A program made the translations under genes and the position numbers. Of a DNA stretch of 64,000 nt, positions 1 to 7,763 are shown piece after piece. Position 1 is the first letter of the stretch. Each line of letters opens with the position of its first letter. The stretch is from Desulfacinum sp. (GTDB lineage Bacteria > Desulfobacterota > Syntrophobacteria > Syntrophobacterales > DSM-9756): NCBI GenBank assembly GCA_014359885.1, contig JACIYN010000028.1, positions 1-64,000 of the forward strand. Reading direction: 5' to 3'. A model generated the notes under the pieces. The model saw only the letters and a list, made by a program, of their open reading frames with translations. It made no database searches and was not told the origin of the DNA.

Positions 1-343
1 CGCCAACTGGAAGGGCCGTGAGACCGAAGCACCTTTTCGGATAGACTTGTAGTGCCAAGAAGGATTAGTGTGTCCATAACATAACGAAATTCCACACATA
101 TTTTTGAAGTACTGTTAAAGTTGAGCCAAACATCCGCGGGAACTCTGCGTGACAAACACCCCGCCCTTCCCCGCAATGCTGTTGTCTTAAGCATTTTAAG
201 CTTTTCCCTCCTTCCTGAACACCATTTGTTGGGGGGCGTTTGGTGACGCGGGGTTGAGAAGGCCGCAGGGATCTGGGTCAGTAGTATCTGACGCGAGAGA
301 TCGCACGGAATGCGTCAATAGAAATGATGTCAGTTGTCCGCAT
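1..343. other. left-edge region without a recognised gene
   Basis: No gene could be supported here. Short open frames occur but none resembles a known protein. The DNA is visibly more AT-rich than the rest of the window, like the NTPase gene that follows, so it probably belongs to the same acquired patch. Confidence 0.4.
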
Positions 344-2449
344 CTATGCCACCCTCCCAAGAAATTCCCTGACAAGCGACGACATTTTGTACTGGCGCAG
401 CTCATGCCATGTGGTGCCAAGCACTTTTGAAAACTTGTCGTCATTGACGAAGTAGAAGTTAGACTCCGAATAAAGGATCCCTTCCTTGAGAAGTTGGTCG
501 AGAACCATTTTGCCCAACTCACCCTTCAAGACTCGAAAGTGCTCAATCTTGTACCGATACTTCGCGAGGTTACCTTTCTTGTGGGACGCGAACTCTAACA
601 AGATGCGGCGAAGGCGGCGATACTTTTCAGCAACGGCGGGGTCGGCAATTGTTCTATTGGTTTTCTGAACGTATCTGGCTAGGGGATACGCGAGATTGTG
701 CTCATTGCACTCAATCTCAAGGGTTCCCCCCTTTAGTGTAACATCTCTGGCGTGGCCCTGCGCCTCGGAAACATCGAGAAACAACCCTGCATCTTCGCTT
801 AGAGATTGGCCCGGCCTTCCACGAACGATCAGGTCCGCGGTGTCGATCAGGACCTTCCTAGCGGCGATCCGACAGGTGCCAATAGACTCGAAGGCTGGCG
901 TGCCTTTTATCTCGATATCGCAAGGTAGTGTAACGGTGGCGTTCGCGAGGAACGGGCCAAGTAGAATACAGTCTCCGTTGGATACCGAGCCATCGAACGT
1001 GAAGTGCCGTTCCCGTCCTGTGCTTTGCACCGTTAGAGCTACATCCATTTCGGCAGATGATGAATCTGGGACGTCCGTCTCGTCCCAGGAGAACCCGTTT
1101 ATTTCGATTGAAAGCTCATAGTCCTTGGTTACAAAGTCCGAGCAGGACTGGATCAACATATTAAAGCAGCGCCCGCTGATACCTTTCCTCTTCCCGAGCT
1201 GGTCCATGATATACAGCAGGTGGTATGTCGGGCGATGTGTAGCGGTAAAGTCATAGGCCAGCTTTTCATATTCAGGAATGCCGCTTATTGCACAGTGGCA
1301 AACCGCGACTGCTTCGAACACGGCGTTTCGGATTCGCTCTTTGTCCTCAGTGAGGAAAGGGTGCTCAAGAAACCAGGTTTCCAGCGCCTGTTCGTACTCC
1401 TGATTCAGGACATGGTCAGGGATCATCTGCAGGGGAAACTTTCGGCGGAGCGCTTGCGCCAGAAGTCGGGCAGACTGCTCGGCCTCGTTGTAAAGCGTAC
1501 TTTGGAGTTTCTGAGCCGTTTTCGTGTCCGCCTTTGAGATGATCTCCGTGATGAAGTTAGGAACGGCCTTTTGGGTGCGTTCTCGAGATAGTAGAAAATT
1601 CGCGATTCGGATGAGCAGTTCGACTTCTAGATCACCATCCCCCGCGTCGCTCAGCTCCTGGTTGATGCGATGGTAGTTCGGCTCGTTGCGTAGAAGAGTA
1701 GCGATTGCATCCAGCACGGGCGGGTAGCCGATGAATGAGAGGAACGCGTCGTCGCTTTTCTCTGACGAAGCGAAAGCAGCCCCCAATTTCGACAGCACGC
1801 CATCCCGAGCTTGAACATACATGGCCTGTTGACTATCATTCTTATTCTTTACATAGGCGTCGATATACTGCTTCGCCTGCTCTAGGTTGAAGGGGTCGAT
1901 GCGCACCAAGGCGACATCCGCCCCCTTGTCGCCCAAGTAGACCCAGGTATTAAGGAGTACTTGGCTACGGCCGAAGATAACCACAGAAGTTGAGCTGGCA
2001 CCTTTTGTGCGCCCTATGACATCGTCGAGAAACGCTTCAAATCCATGTTCCGTCGTCTTGGACCTCCCCTCGTCGATCGCATCGATGATGATTCCGTGCG
2101 TGCCTTTGCTCAGGCCTTCGAGCACTTCCCCGATCTTGTCGGTCGGGTAAGCCGAGGTTAAGATGCCGGTAAGCGTGTGGTCGGCGATTGGCTTGTGCTT
2201 CGCCAGATCGAGGACGGGAAGCCCCGTATCGAACCCGAGTGCGTGGGCCGTCGTCGTCTTTCCCGATGCCCCTACTGCTGACACGAGCAGTATAGCCGGT
2301 TTTTCCTTGGGGTACTCTTCCTTTGTGAAAGTCGGCTCGATGTAGGGATCGGGCCGCCTAGCCACCTGAAAAAACGATTCCGAAGTCTCCTTCAGCGAAA
2401 TAGGGCGTTTCTGTGAGCTGACGATTGATTTAAGTGCCGAGTATTTCAT
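344..2449 (-). CDS. P-loop NTPase of unknown function (701 aa), possible defence-island protein
   Basis: The protein has a Walker A motif (GASGKTTTAH, about residue 55) and a Walker B-like GIIIDAIDEG about 70 residues later, so an N-terminal nucleotide-binding domain is well supported. The remaining 450 residues are unassigned: a helical middle part, then a segment that looks beta-rich, then a basic helical C-terminus. The ATG at 2449 is preferred over the upstream TTG at 2464 because a GAGG box sits directly before it. Codon use is less GC-rich than in neighbouring genes, suggesting transfer. An IS3 element lies 62 bp upstream and an hsdS relic beyond it, so a STAND-like defence role is plausible but is inference only; a metabolic NTPase cannot be excluded. 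Confidence 0.7.
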   Translation of the reverse strand: MKYSALKSIVSSQKRPISLKETSESFFQVARRPDPYIEPTFTKEEYPKEKPAILLVSAVGASGKTTTAHALGFDTGLPVLDLAKHKPIADHTLTGILTSAYPTDKIGEVLEGLSKGTHGIIIDAIDEGRSKTTEHGFEAFLDDVIGRTKGASSTSVVIFGRSQVLLNTWVYLGDKGADVALVRIDPFNLEQAKQYIDAYVKNKNDSQQAMYVQARDGVLSKLGAAFASSEKSDDAFLSFIGYPPVLDAIATLLRNEPNYHRINQELSDAGDGDLEVELLIRIANFLLSRERTQKAVPNFITEIISKADTKTAQKLQSTLYNEAEQSARLLAQALRRKFPLQMIPDHVLNQEYEQALETWFLEHPFLTEDKERIRNAVFEAVAVCHCAISGIPEYEKLAYDFTATHRPTYHLLYIMDQLGKRKGISGRCFNMLIQSCSDFVTKDYELSIEINGFSWDETDVPDSSSAEMDVALTVQSTGRERHFTFDGSVSNGDCILLGPFLANATVTLPCDIEIKGTPAFESIGTCRIAARKVLIDTADLIVRGRPGQSLSEDAGLFLDVSEAQGHARDVTLKGGTLEIECNEHNLAYPLARYVQKTNRTIADPAVAEKYRRLRRILLEFASHKKGNLAKYRYKIEHFRVLKGELGKMVLDQLLKEGILYSESNFYFVNDDKFSKVLGTTWHELRQYKMSSLVREFLGRVA

Positions 2450-2511
2450 GCGATCCTCACTCAAGCAGTGGTGTCAGTCTTCGGCGTGGGCTATCTTGTC
2501 GACGGATAAGG

Positions 2512-2531
2512 TGGACCCCATTGTCAAGACA
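2512..2531. repeat. IS3 left terminal inverted repeat
   Basis: Begins TGGACCCCA and matches the right end at 3932 read on the opposite strand. It is the end downstream of orfB. Confidence 0.75.
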
Positions 2532-2741
2532 ACGTTTGGAGAAATTTAAGGTGTTGTCTCGGTTCTTGCCAATCCCGCTTCCTGTTTCCTTTGCCTCTGG
2601 CCTCGAATTGAGTGCCCGGCTTTTCAACATACCCTAAAGGACGTCCCCTTGCTGGAAGACCGAGTCGCGGAGGGGCGCCGAGAATGGGCCCAACCGTGGC
2701 TCGTCGGAGGCGGCCCTCCGCGACGGCTCGGAAGGCTCCAT

Positions 2742-3593
2742 TCATGCCGCATTCTCTAGGGCTTTCCCCTGGTAAACCAGCGCCGGTGTTCTGCCCTTCA
2801 GGCTCCGATGGGGACGTTCGTTGTTGTAAAACTCAAAGTACCTCCGAAGTCCTTGGATGAGATCCTCCACCGTCTCGTAATCACGAAGGTAAATGTCTTC
2901 ATACTTCAGGCTCCGCCACAATCGCTCCACCATGATGTTGTCCATGGCGCGCCCTTTGCCGTCCATGCTGATCCGGATCCCGTGGTCTTTGAGAACACCC
3001 GTGAAGGCGGCGCCCGTATACTGCGAACCCTGATCCGTGTTGAAAATCTCAGGGCAGCCGTGCCGTCGTAGGGCCCGTTCCAGAGCGCTGACACAAAAGC
3101 TGTCGTCCATCGTCACCGAAATCTCCCATGACAGCACATAGCGTGAATGCCAATCCATCACCACGCTCAGGTAGACGAACCCTCCAGAAAGCCGTATGTA
3201 GGTGATGTCGCTACACCAAACTTGATTGACCCGGTTGATCTCAAGATTCCTCAGCAAATACGGGTAGATCTTGTGAGAAGGATTCGAAATGGTCGTTTTC
3301 CTCTTGGGCGCCACCGCGACCAGCCCCATCTCGCCCATGAGCCTTTGCACTCTTTTGCGGTTCACCTTGTAACCCATGCGCCGTAAGTGATCCCGGACCT
3401 TTCGAGTCCCATAAAAAGGGTACGCCGTGTAGATCTCATCAATACGACGCATAAGCTCAAGATTTTTCGCCGGTTCCTCCTTCGGCCGGCGATAGTAGCT
3501 CGCACGGGAAAGCCCCAATAGCTCACATTGGCGGCTCACGCTCAGTTCGGGATGATCGGGTTCGATCCTCGCTCGCTTTTCGGCCACACTCAA
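2742..3593 (-). CDS. IS3-family transposase OrfB, DDE integrase domain
   Basis: This is the catalytic half of the IS3 transposase (283 aa). An N-terminal HTH_21-like segment (YTAYPFYGTRKVRDHL) precedes an rve integrase core with all three catalytic acids visible: Asp in VWCSDITYI, Asp in IFNTDQGSQYT and Glu in MVERLWRSLKYE. The C-terminus has the family signature YNNERPHRSLKGRTP. It overlaps the end of orfA by 4 bases and is expected to be made as an OrfAB fusion by -1 frameshifting. The frame is intact, so the element may still be active. Confidence 0.95.
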   Translation of the reverse strand: MSVAEKRARIEPDHPELSVSRQCELLGLSRASYYRRPKEEPAKNLELMRRIDEIYTAYPFYGTRKVRDHLRRMGYKVNRKRVQRLMGEMGLVAVAPKRKTTISNPSHKIYPYLLRNLEINRVNQVWCSDITYIRLSGGFVYLSVVMDWHSRYVLSWEISVTMDDSFCVSALERALRRHGCPEIFNTDQGSQYTGAAFTGVLKDHGIRISMDGKGRAMDNIMVERLWRSLKYEDIYLRDYETVEDLIQGLRRYFEFYNNERPHRSLKGRTPALVYQGKALENAA

Positions 3594-3874
3594 TCGAGCA
3601 ATCCGGTCGTTTTTTTTAACCAGTCCACCTCGACTTGCAGCTGGCCAACCTTCTGGTAAAGACGCTCGCGCTCTTTTTCCCTTTTCTTTTCCTTCTTGGC
3701 CTCCCGACGGTCAAAGAGCTCGGCTGCGTTTTCAACCAGCTGTTTCTTCCACAGATTGATCTGATTGACATGGACCCCGAACTCCTGAGCCAGTTCGACC
3801 GCTGTCCGCTGGCCTTTGAGCGCTTCCAGGGCCACTTTCGCCTTGAATTCCTTGCTGAACCTTTTCCGCTTCAT
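3590..3874 (-). CDS. IS3-family transposase OrfA, helix-turn-helix protein
   Basis: The 94-aa protein has the HTH_Tnp_1 pattern (RFSKEFKAKVALEALKGQ, then VHVNQINLWKKQLVENA) followed by a lysine/glutamate-rich leucine-zipper-like helix typical of OrfA. The ATG at 3874 follows a strong purine-rich ribosome site; a longer reading from 3910 would start almost at the IS end. A run of eight A residues (3610-3617 on the coding strand) near the 3' end forms the slippery site AAAAAAA used by this family to fuse OrfA to OrfB. Confidence 0.92.
   Translation of the reverse strand: MKRKRFSKEFKAKVALEALKGQRTAVELAQEFGVHVNQINLWKKQLVENAAELFDRREAKKEKKREKERERLYQKVGQLQVEVDWLKKTTGLLD
3610..3617 (-). promoter_or_regulatory. 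probable -1 ribosomal frameshift site of the IS3 element
   Basis: Eight consecutive A residues on the coding strand lie seven codons before the OrfA stop, inside the region where OrfB is also open. A poly-A heptamer at this place is the standard programmed -1 frameshift signal of IS3 elements. Confidence 0.7.
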
Positions 3875-3987
3875 CGGACCCCCCTTTCTCCGCAAGATAC
3901 ACCTTAACATGGTGTCTCATTTTTGGGGTCCACAATAGGATTCCATTTAGGCGACGTCCTGTTCGTTTGTCAAGTCTACCACTTCTT

Positions 3988-4195
3988 TCACACATCCGAC
4001 TCCTTGGTCGTCACATCCACAACGACAGGTGCCAACGGGCGCACATCTATCTCGCCGGTCACTACGTTAGCGGTGAAGCTGATGCGAAACTCCTTTAGTA
4101 GCTCGAGCTCGCAGCGGCCAGCCTCGGCGGCGCGTTCGAGCTTGGGGATTGAGAGTTTGATGTTGGCAATTATTCGCCACCCTCCCCGTTGCCCA
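3988..4195 (-). pseudogene. hsdS: 3' remnant of a type I restriction-modification specificity subunit gene
   Basis: The minus-strand frame encodes about 68 residues ending in a TGA at 3988. It contains LELLKEFRISFTANVVTGEI followed by DVRPLA, which matches the conserved C-terminal helix and VTGKxDVR tail of HsdS proteins (typically LLxEYRTRLIADVVTGKLDVR). The frame is closed by a stop just upstream and no target-recognition domain precedes it, so only the tail survives. The IS3 element begins 56 bp downstream. Assignment rests on this tail motif alone. Confidence 0.65.
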
Positions 4196-4496
4196 TCTGC
4201 CTTTCAAAGGCCTGGCGCACTATGCCTATGACATAGGGCAGATCCTCGGCCCGGCTGAGGGCCACTTCAACGTCGCCGTTTCTTTTCCATTACTTCCGGG
4301 TCCGGTGGATTGAGAAGTGCCCCGATGGGGGCAACTCCAGTCGCCCTACGAGCTCCTTGCGTTGCCCCCATCCCTGTGCCTTGGTCGCGATTTTGAGTGG
4401 ATGCCATAGCATGTCTTCTCCTACCCGCCCTACACTAATTTAACAAGGGGTAGGTGTCTCACTCTCATTGGCACAGAGGGCGAGGCACGGACCTTT

Positions 4497-4648
4497 TGTG
4501 GGAGTACCGACAGGTGCGATTTTTTTTTTGTGTGATCCCTCGATTGTTGGATTGCCAGCCAACCTCAACGCGGCTTGCTGCGCTCCCACACACCGGTCCT
4601 TTCCATTTGCGTCCATATGCGTTCATTCGCGGTTCTCTTTCCCATTAG
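4497..4648. repeat. type B dispersed repeat, copy 1
   Basis: The element starts TGTGGGAG and has an inner inverted CGCTCCCACA, followed by a tail related to TTTGCGTC-N-ATTCGCGTTCATT. The same plan occurs at 35437-35583, 40063-40156 and 41482-41704. Confidence 0.65.
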
Positions 4649-4662
4649 CCTGATGGGAGCTG

Positions 4663-5544
4663 TTAGGCGAGTCGGCCTTCGCGGAAGAACCTCTCTCGGT
4701 ATCGGGCGGCCTTCCGCCTGAAAAGACGCGGGAAGCGGTATCGGTCCACGGCCCGGACGGGCAGGATGCCCATGAGGGAGTTGGTGATCCAGAGGGCTTC
4801 GTAGGAAGGGATGTCCTTTTCCGTGACGGGGGCGCGGATCACCTGCCAGCCGTCGTCGTGGAACATGCAGGCGATTCTTTGCTCCGCGGTTCCCGGAAGC
4901 CGAAACGGGCTGGCCGACAGGGTGCAGGTTCCTTCCTTCAGGAAGAGCAGGGAGCCCGTGCTGGTTTCGGCCAGAGTCCCGTCCTTGTCCTCGAGGAGGG
5001 CTTCGTCGAAGCCGGCGTCTCGGGCCGCCTGCCCGGCCTGGAGGTAGGCCAGGTAGTTGCCGGTCTTGAAGGGCGAAAGGGGAGGGGTGAAGATTCCCCC
5101 CACCAGATGCAGACGCCGGCCTTGCTCGTAATCGCGTTCCGAAGGCGGATGGTACGGCGCGGCCATGGCCAAAAGGGTGGGCGCGTGGGGGGCGGGAAGC
5201 CCGAGACCTTCGGCTCGCCCTCGAGTTATCTGGATCCTGATGCGTGCCGCCCTCTCGGTCAGCCCGTTCCTTTTAAGGAGCTCTTCCAGCCGGTCCCTCC
5301 AAAGCCGGGCGTCTTCCGGGAGAAACCGGGGCGTGCCGGCCGAATCCAGCCGCAACTGCCTGCAGCCGTCTCGAAGCCTTTTCAAGTGGTCGGCCACATA
5401 GAGCGGCTGTCCATCCTGGGCGCGCAGCGTTTCGAAAAGGGCGTCGCCGTAAAGGAATCCCCTGTCCAGGGGTGAAACCCGCGCATCGTCTTCCGCCACG
5501 AACGAACCGTTCAACCACAGGATCCGGCCCGGCTTGTCGGTCAT
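4663..5544 (-). CDS. pabC: aminodeoxychorismate lyase, class IV PLP aminotransferase fold
   Basis: The 293-aa protein has the fold-type IV signatures LDRGFLYGDALFETLRA near the N-terminus, the PLP lysine in SPFKTGNYLAYLQA, and ETSTGSLLFLKEG and VTEKDIPSYEALWITNS in the C-terminal half. It should release pyruvate from 4-amino-4-deoxychorismate to give p-aminobenzoate. By sequence alone D-amino-acid or branched-chain aminotransferase activity is possible; the position as third gene of a pabA-pabB operon makes PabC by far the likeliest. The ATG at 5544 overlaps the pabB stop as ATGA, showing translational coupling; a longer upstream frame is part of pabB read out of phase. Confidence 0.85.
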   Translation of the reverse strand: MTDKPGRILWLNGSFVAEDDARVSPLDRGFLYGDALFETLRAQDGQPLYVADHLKRLRDGCRQLRLDSAGTPRFLPEDARLWRDRLEELLKRNGLTERAARIRIQITRGRAEGLGLPAPHAPTLLAMAAPYHPPSERDYEQGRRLHLVGGIFTPPLSPFKTGNYLAYLQAGQAARDAGFDEALLEDKDGTLAETSTGSLLFLKEGTCTLSASPFRLPGTAEQRIACMFHDDGWQVIRAPVTEKDIPSYEALWITNSLMGILPVRAVDRYRFPRLFRRKAARYRERFFREGRLA

Positions 5545-6977
5545 CGATTCCCTCTGGTTTCCTGCTCCCAGTCCCTGAGCAGCCGGAAAAAGGTCCGCCC
5601 CTTGTGGAGCGTTTCCAGGTACTCCGCTTCCTCGTCGGAATCGTACACCACGCCCCCTCCCACGGCCACGTAAAGCCGGCCTTCCTTCACGATGGCCGTC
5701 CGGATGGCGATGCTGAGATCCATGTTGTCGTGCCAGCCCAGGTAGCCGATGGAACCCGTGTAGACATGGCGAACGTGTTTTTCCAGCTCGTCGATGATTT
5801 CCATGGCCCGGATCTTGGGACAACCCGTTATGGAGCCCCCGGGAAAAGTGGCCCGCAAGATTTGCCCGTGGGTGGTGCGTTCCTTCAAGCGCCCTTCCAC
5901 GATGGAGATCAGGTGATGCACATTCTCGTAGGATTCCACTTTCTTGTGATGGCGAACCACGACGGATCGAGCCCGACAGACCCGGCCCAGGTCGTTTCTC
6001 AGGAGGTCCACGATCATGGAAAGTTCGGCGTCGTCCTTGGGATTGGTGGTGAGGTCCCTCAGGTTTTCAGTATCCTCGCGTAGAGTTTCCCCCCGAGGTC
6101 GGGTGCCTTTGATGGGCCGTGTTTCTATCAGATCTCCCTTTCTATGGAGAAAGCGTTCCATGGACGTGCTGAGTACCCTGTGGCCGGGGGCATGGATGTG
6201 GGCGAAGAAGGGGGCCGGATTTCTCTCGAAGAGAGCGCCCCAAAAGACCCAGGGGTCCCCTGAAAAGGGGGCGGAAAAGCGCTGGGACAGGTTCACCTGA
6301 TAGACGTCGCCCTGGCGGATGTAGCGTCGGATCCTCGCCACGGCGTGCAGGTATTCGTCATGGCTGAAGTCGCTCTGGGCCAGGTGATCTCCTTCCGTCT
6401 CAGGGGCTGAGGCGGGTGCCGGAGGCCCAGCGACCGGATCCTTCCATCCTGGATTGGTCCTGCCGGCCTGTGTTTCAAGGGCGAGCCGCACGTGGACTGT
6501 CCGGGCCTTCCACCGGTCATAGACGAGGATGTCTCCCGGAACGAAAAGGTACATGTCCGGCAGTCCCAGATCGTCTTCCGTGGTTTGGGGCAGTCTTTCC
6601 AAGGTGTTCTTGAGTTCGTAGGCCAAGTAGCCCACCGCGCCGCCGGAAAAGGGTTCCTGGAGCAGGGGGATGGGCGAGGCCGTGAGGTTCAGCAAATCAT
6701 CCAGGGCATCCAAGGGATTGGCCTGGAAGGTGAGGGATCCCGAGATGGTGTCCAGTTGCACCTGCTTTCCCTTGGCCGTCAAAACCGCCAGGGGATTCCA
6801 GCAGGCCAGGCAGTAGCGGCTGCAGTCCAGGTCGCCCCCGCTCATGAGAACGGCGCTGTGCACCTGTCGGCCGATGACTTCCGCCCGGTCCAAAAAGGAT
6901 CTGTCCGTCTCTTCTTCCGACACCACCACGGTGGCGAGGTGGACCGCCGGGCTCAGCAAACGTTCGAGGTCGTTCAT
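5541..6977 (-). CDS. pabB: aminodeoxychorismate synthase component I
   Basis: The 478-aa chorismate-binding enzyme aminates chorismate using ammonia from PabA. Family motifs are in order: GGAVGYLAYELKNTLE, VYQVNLSQRFSAPF, ETRPIKGTRPRG, DLLRNDLGRVCRARSV, TFPGGSITGCPKIRAMEI, YTGSIGYLGWHDNMDLSIAI and GGGVVYDSDEEAEYLE. The PIKGT lysine distinguishes PabB from anthranilate synthase TrpE, which has alanine there. Start and stop both overlap neighbours as ATGA (pabA stop at 6974, pabC start at 5544). A region near residues 165-205 is longer and more proline-rich than usual. Confidence 0.92.
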   Translation of the reverse strand: MNDLERLLSPAVHLATVVVSEEETDRSFLDRAEVIGRQVHSAVLMSGGDLDCSRYCLACWNPLAVLTAKGKQVQLDTISGSLTFQANPLDALDDLLNLTASPIPLLQEPFSGGAVGYLAYELKNTLERLPQTTEDDLGLPDMYLFVPGDILVYDRWKARTVHVRLALETQAGRTNPGWKDPVAGPPAPASAPETEGDHLAQSDFSHDEYLHAVARIRRYIRQGDVYQVNLSQRFSAPFSGDPWVFWGALFERNPAPFFAHIHAPGHRVLSTSMERFLHRKGDLIETRPIKGTRPRGETLREDTENLRDLTTNPKDDAELSMIVDLLRNDLGRVCRARSVVVRHHKKVESYENVHHLISIVEGRLKERTTHGQILRATFPGGSITGCPKIRAMEIIDELEKHVRHVYTGSIGYLGWHDNMDLSIAIRTAIVKEGRLYVAVGGGVVYDSDEEAEYLETLHKGRTFFRLLRDWEQETRGNR

Positions 6978-7642
6978 GGACGAGCCTCCGGGAGCGCCGT
7001 TGTGCGCACTGCCGGTCCCAGCCAGCGGGGAAAGCGGGGCCCTTCCGATGAAAGAAGGGCCGTATCCACGCGGAAGCCCCCATGGGTGGCCAAAAAATTG
7101 GCGATGATTTCCAGACCGAATTCCGACAGGAAGGATTCCGGGTGGAATTGCACGCCCCAAACGGGCAGACGTTCATGCCTAAGAGCCATGAGGACCCCGT
7201 CTTCCGCCCAAGCCGTCGGCACCAGGGCGGAAGGGACCTTTGTGCACTGGAGGGAGTGGTAGCGGGCGACCCGAAAGGGGGAGGGAATGCCGGCGAACAT
7301 GGGATCGTTCCGATGGTAAACCCGGCACCGCTTTCCGTGCAGGGGGTGCGGAGCGCGGCTGGTGCGGCCTCCGTAGGCCTCGTTGATCACCTGCATGCCC
7401 AGGCACACCCCCAGGATGGGCGTACTTTCCTGAAACGTTTTCACCACCCGGGTGCTGATTCCGGCGTGGCGCGGATCCTTGGGGCCCGGAGAAATGCAGA
7501 TCCAGTCCGGGCGCATGCGGGCGATGTCCCGGATGCTCACGGCGTCATGGCGATGAACCCGGACGTCGAGTTCGAATTCCAGGAAGAGTTGGTAGAGGTT
7601 GAAGGTAAAGGAATCGTAGTTGTCGATGAGGACCAGCTTCAT
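6974..7642 (-). CDS. pabA: aminodeoxychorismate synthase component II, glutamine amidotransferase
   Basis: The 222-aa class I amidotransferase opens with MKLVLIDNYDSFTFNL, carries the nucleophile in PILGVCLGMQVINEAYGG and the His-Glu pair in VQFHPESFLSEFG. It supplies ammonia to PabB; in many bacteria one such subunit also serves anthranilate synthase, so dual use is possible. The ATG at 7642 has a GGGGGG-rich ribosome site that abuts the U-run of an upstream terminator hairpin. About 30 residues follow the HPES block, slightly more than usual. Confidence 0.92.
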   Translation of the reverse strand: MKLVLIDNYDSFTFNLYQLFLEFELDVRVHRHDAVSIRDIARMRPDWICISPGPKDPRHAGISTRVVKTFQESTPILGVCLGMQVINEAYGGRTSRAPHPLHGKRCRVYHRNDPMFAGIPSPFRVARYHSLQCTKVPSALVPTAWAEDGVLMALRHERLPVWGVQFHPESFLSEFGLEIIANFLATHGGFRVDTALLSSEGPRFPRWLGPAVRTTALPEARP

Positions 7643-7654
7643 GGAGTTCCCCCC

Positions 7655-7693
7655 AAAAAAAGAAGCCACCCCGCCCTGGAGGCTGGGTGGCTT
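7655..7693 (-). terminator. intrinsic terminator in the pab leader, possible attenuator
   Basis: On the minus strand a 9-bp stem AAGCCACCC / GGGTGGCTT (arms 7685-7693 and 7663-7671) is followed by a run of seven U (7655-7661). It lies after a good promoter (7720-7748) and ends 12 bases before the pabA start, so it is inside the pab leader. It may also stop transcripts from the methyltransferase gene. Confidence 0.75.
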
Positions 7694-7719
7694 TGGATGC
7701 CTGACATACCTCGGCACCC

Positions 7720-7748
7720 CTTATGCCAGCGGGCCGGCGTGCTGTCAA
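7720..7748 (-). promoter_or_regulatory. sigma70-like promoter of the pab operon
   Basis: On the minus strand there is a perfect -35 TTGACA (7743-7748), a 17-bp spacer and CATAAG as -10 (7720-7725, four of six). It lies between the methyltransferase stop and pabA and would give a leader of about 70 nt containing the terminator hairpin. Confidence 0.7.
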
Positions 7749-7763
7749 GGCATAAAGGCGGCC

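Larger units (their letters stand above)
2512..3932 (-). mobile_element. complete IS3-family insertion sequence, about 1.42 kb
   Basis: The element is bounded by matching terminal inverted repeats beginning TGGACCCCA (2512 onward, and 3932 read inward on the minus strand), with further similarity in the next 12 bases (TGTCAAGACA against AATGAGACA). Between them lie orfA and orfB in the usual overlapping arrangement. About 230 bp of non-coding DNA separate the orfB stop from the left end, which is longer than usual. The three bases flanking each end (AGG and CAA) do not form a direct repeat, so either the target duplication has decayed or the flanks have recombined. Confidence 0.85.
3933..4662. 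other. decayed intergenic region beside the IS3 element
   Basis: There is no intact gene. It holds the hsdS 3' relic (3988-4195), a second short minus-strand open frame ending at 4170 (about 35 codons, containing DLPYVIGIVRQAFERQ, unrecognised), a possible 46-codon minus-strand frame from an ATG near 4407, and a copy of the type B dispersed repeat (4497-4648). Confidence 0.6.

Noticed and set aside
196..522. A 108-codon minus-strand frame at the left edge
   Set aside because: It overlaps the NTPase 3' end out of phase and shows no protein-like features.
7639..7700. A trp-type leader peptide in the pab leader
   Set aside because: The frame contains only a single Trp and no run of regulatory codons; retained only as part of the attenuator hypothesis.
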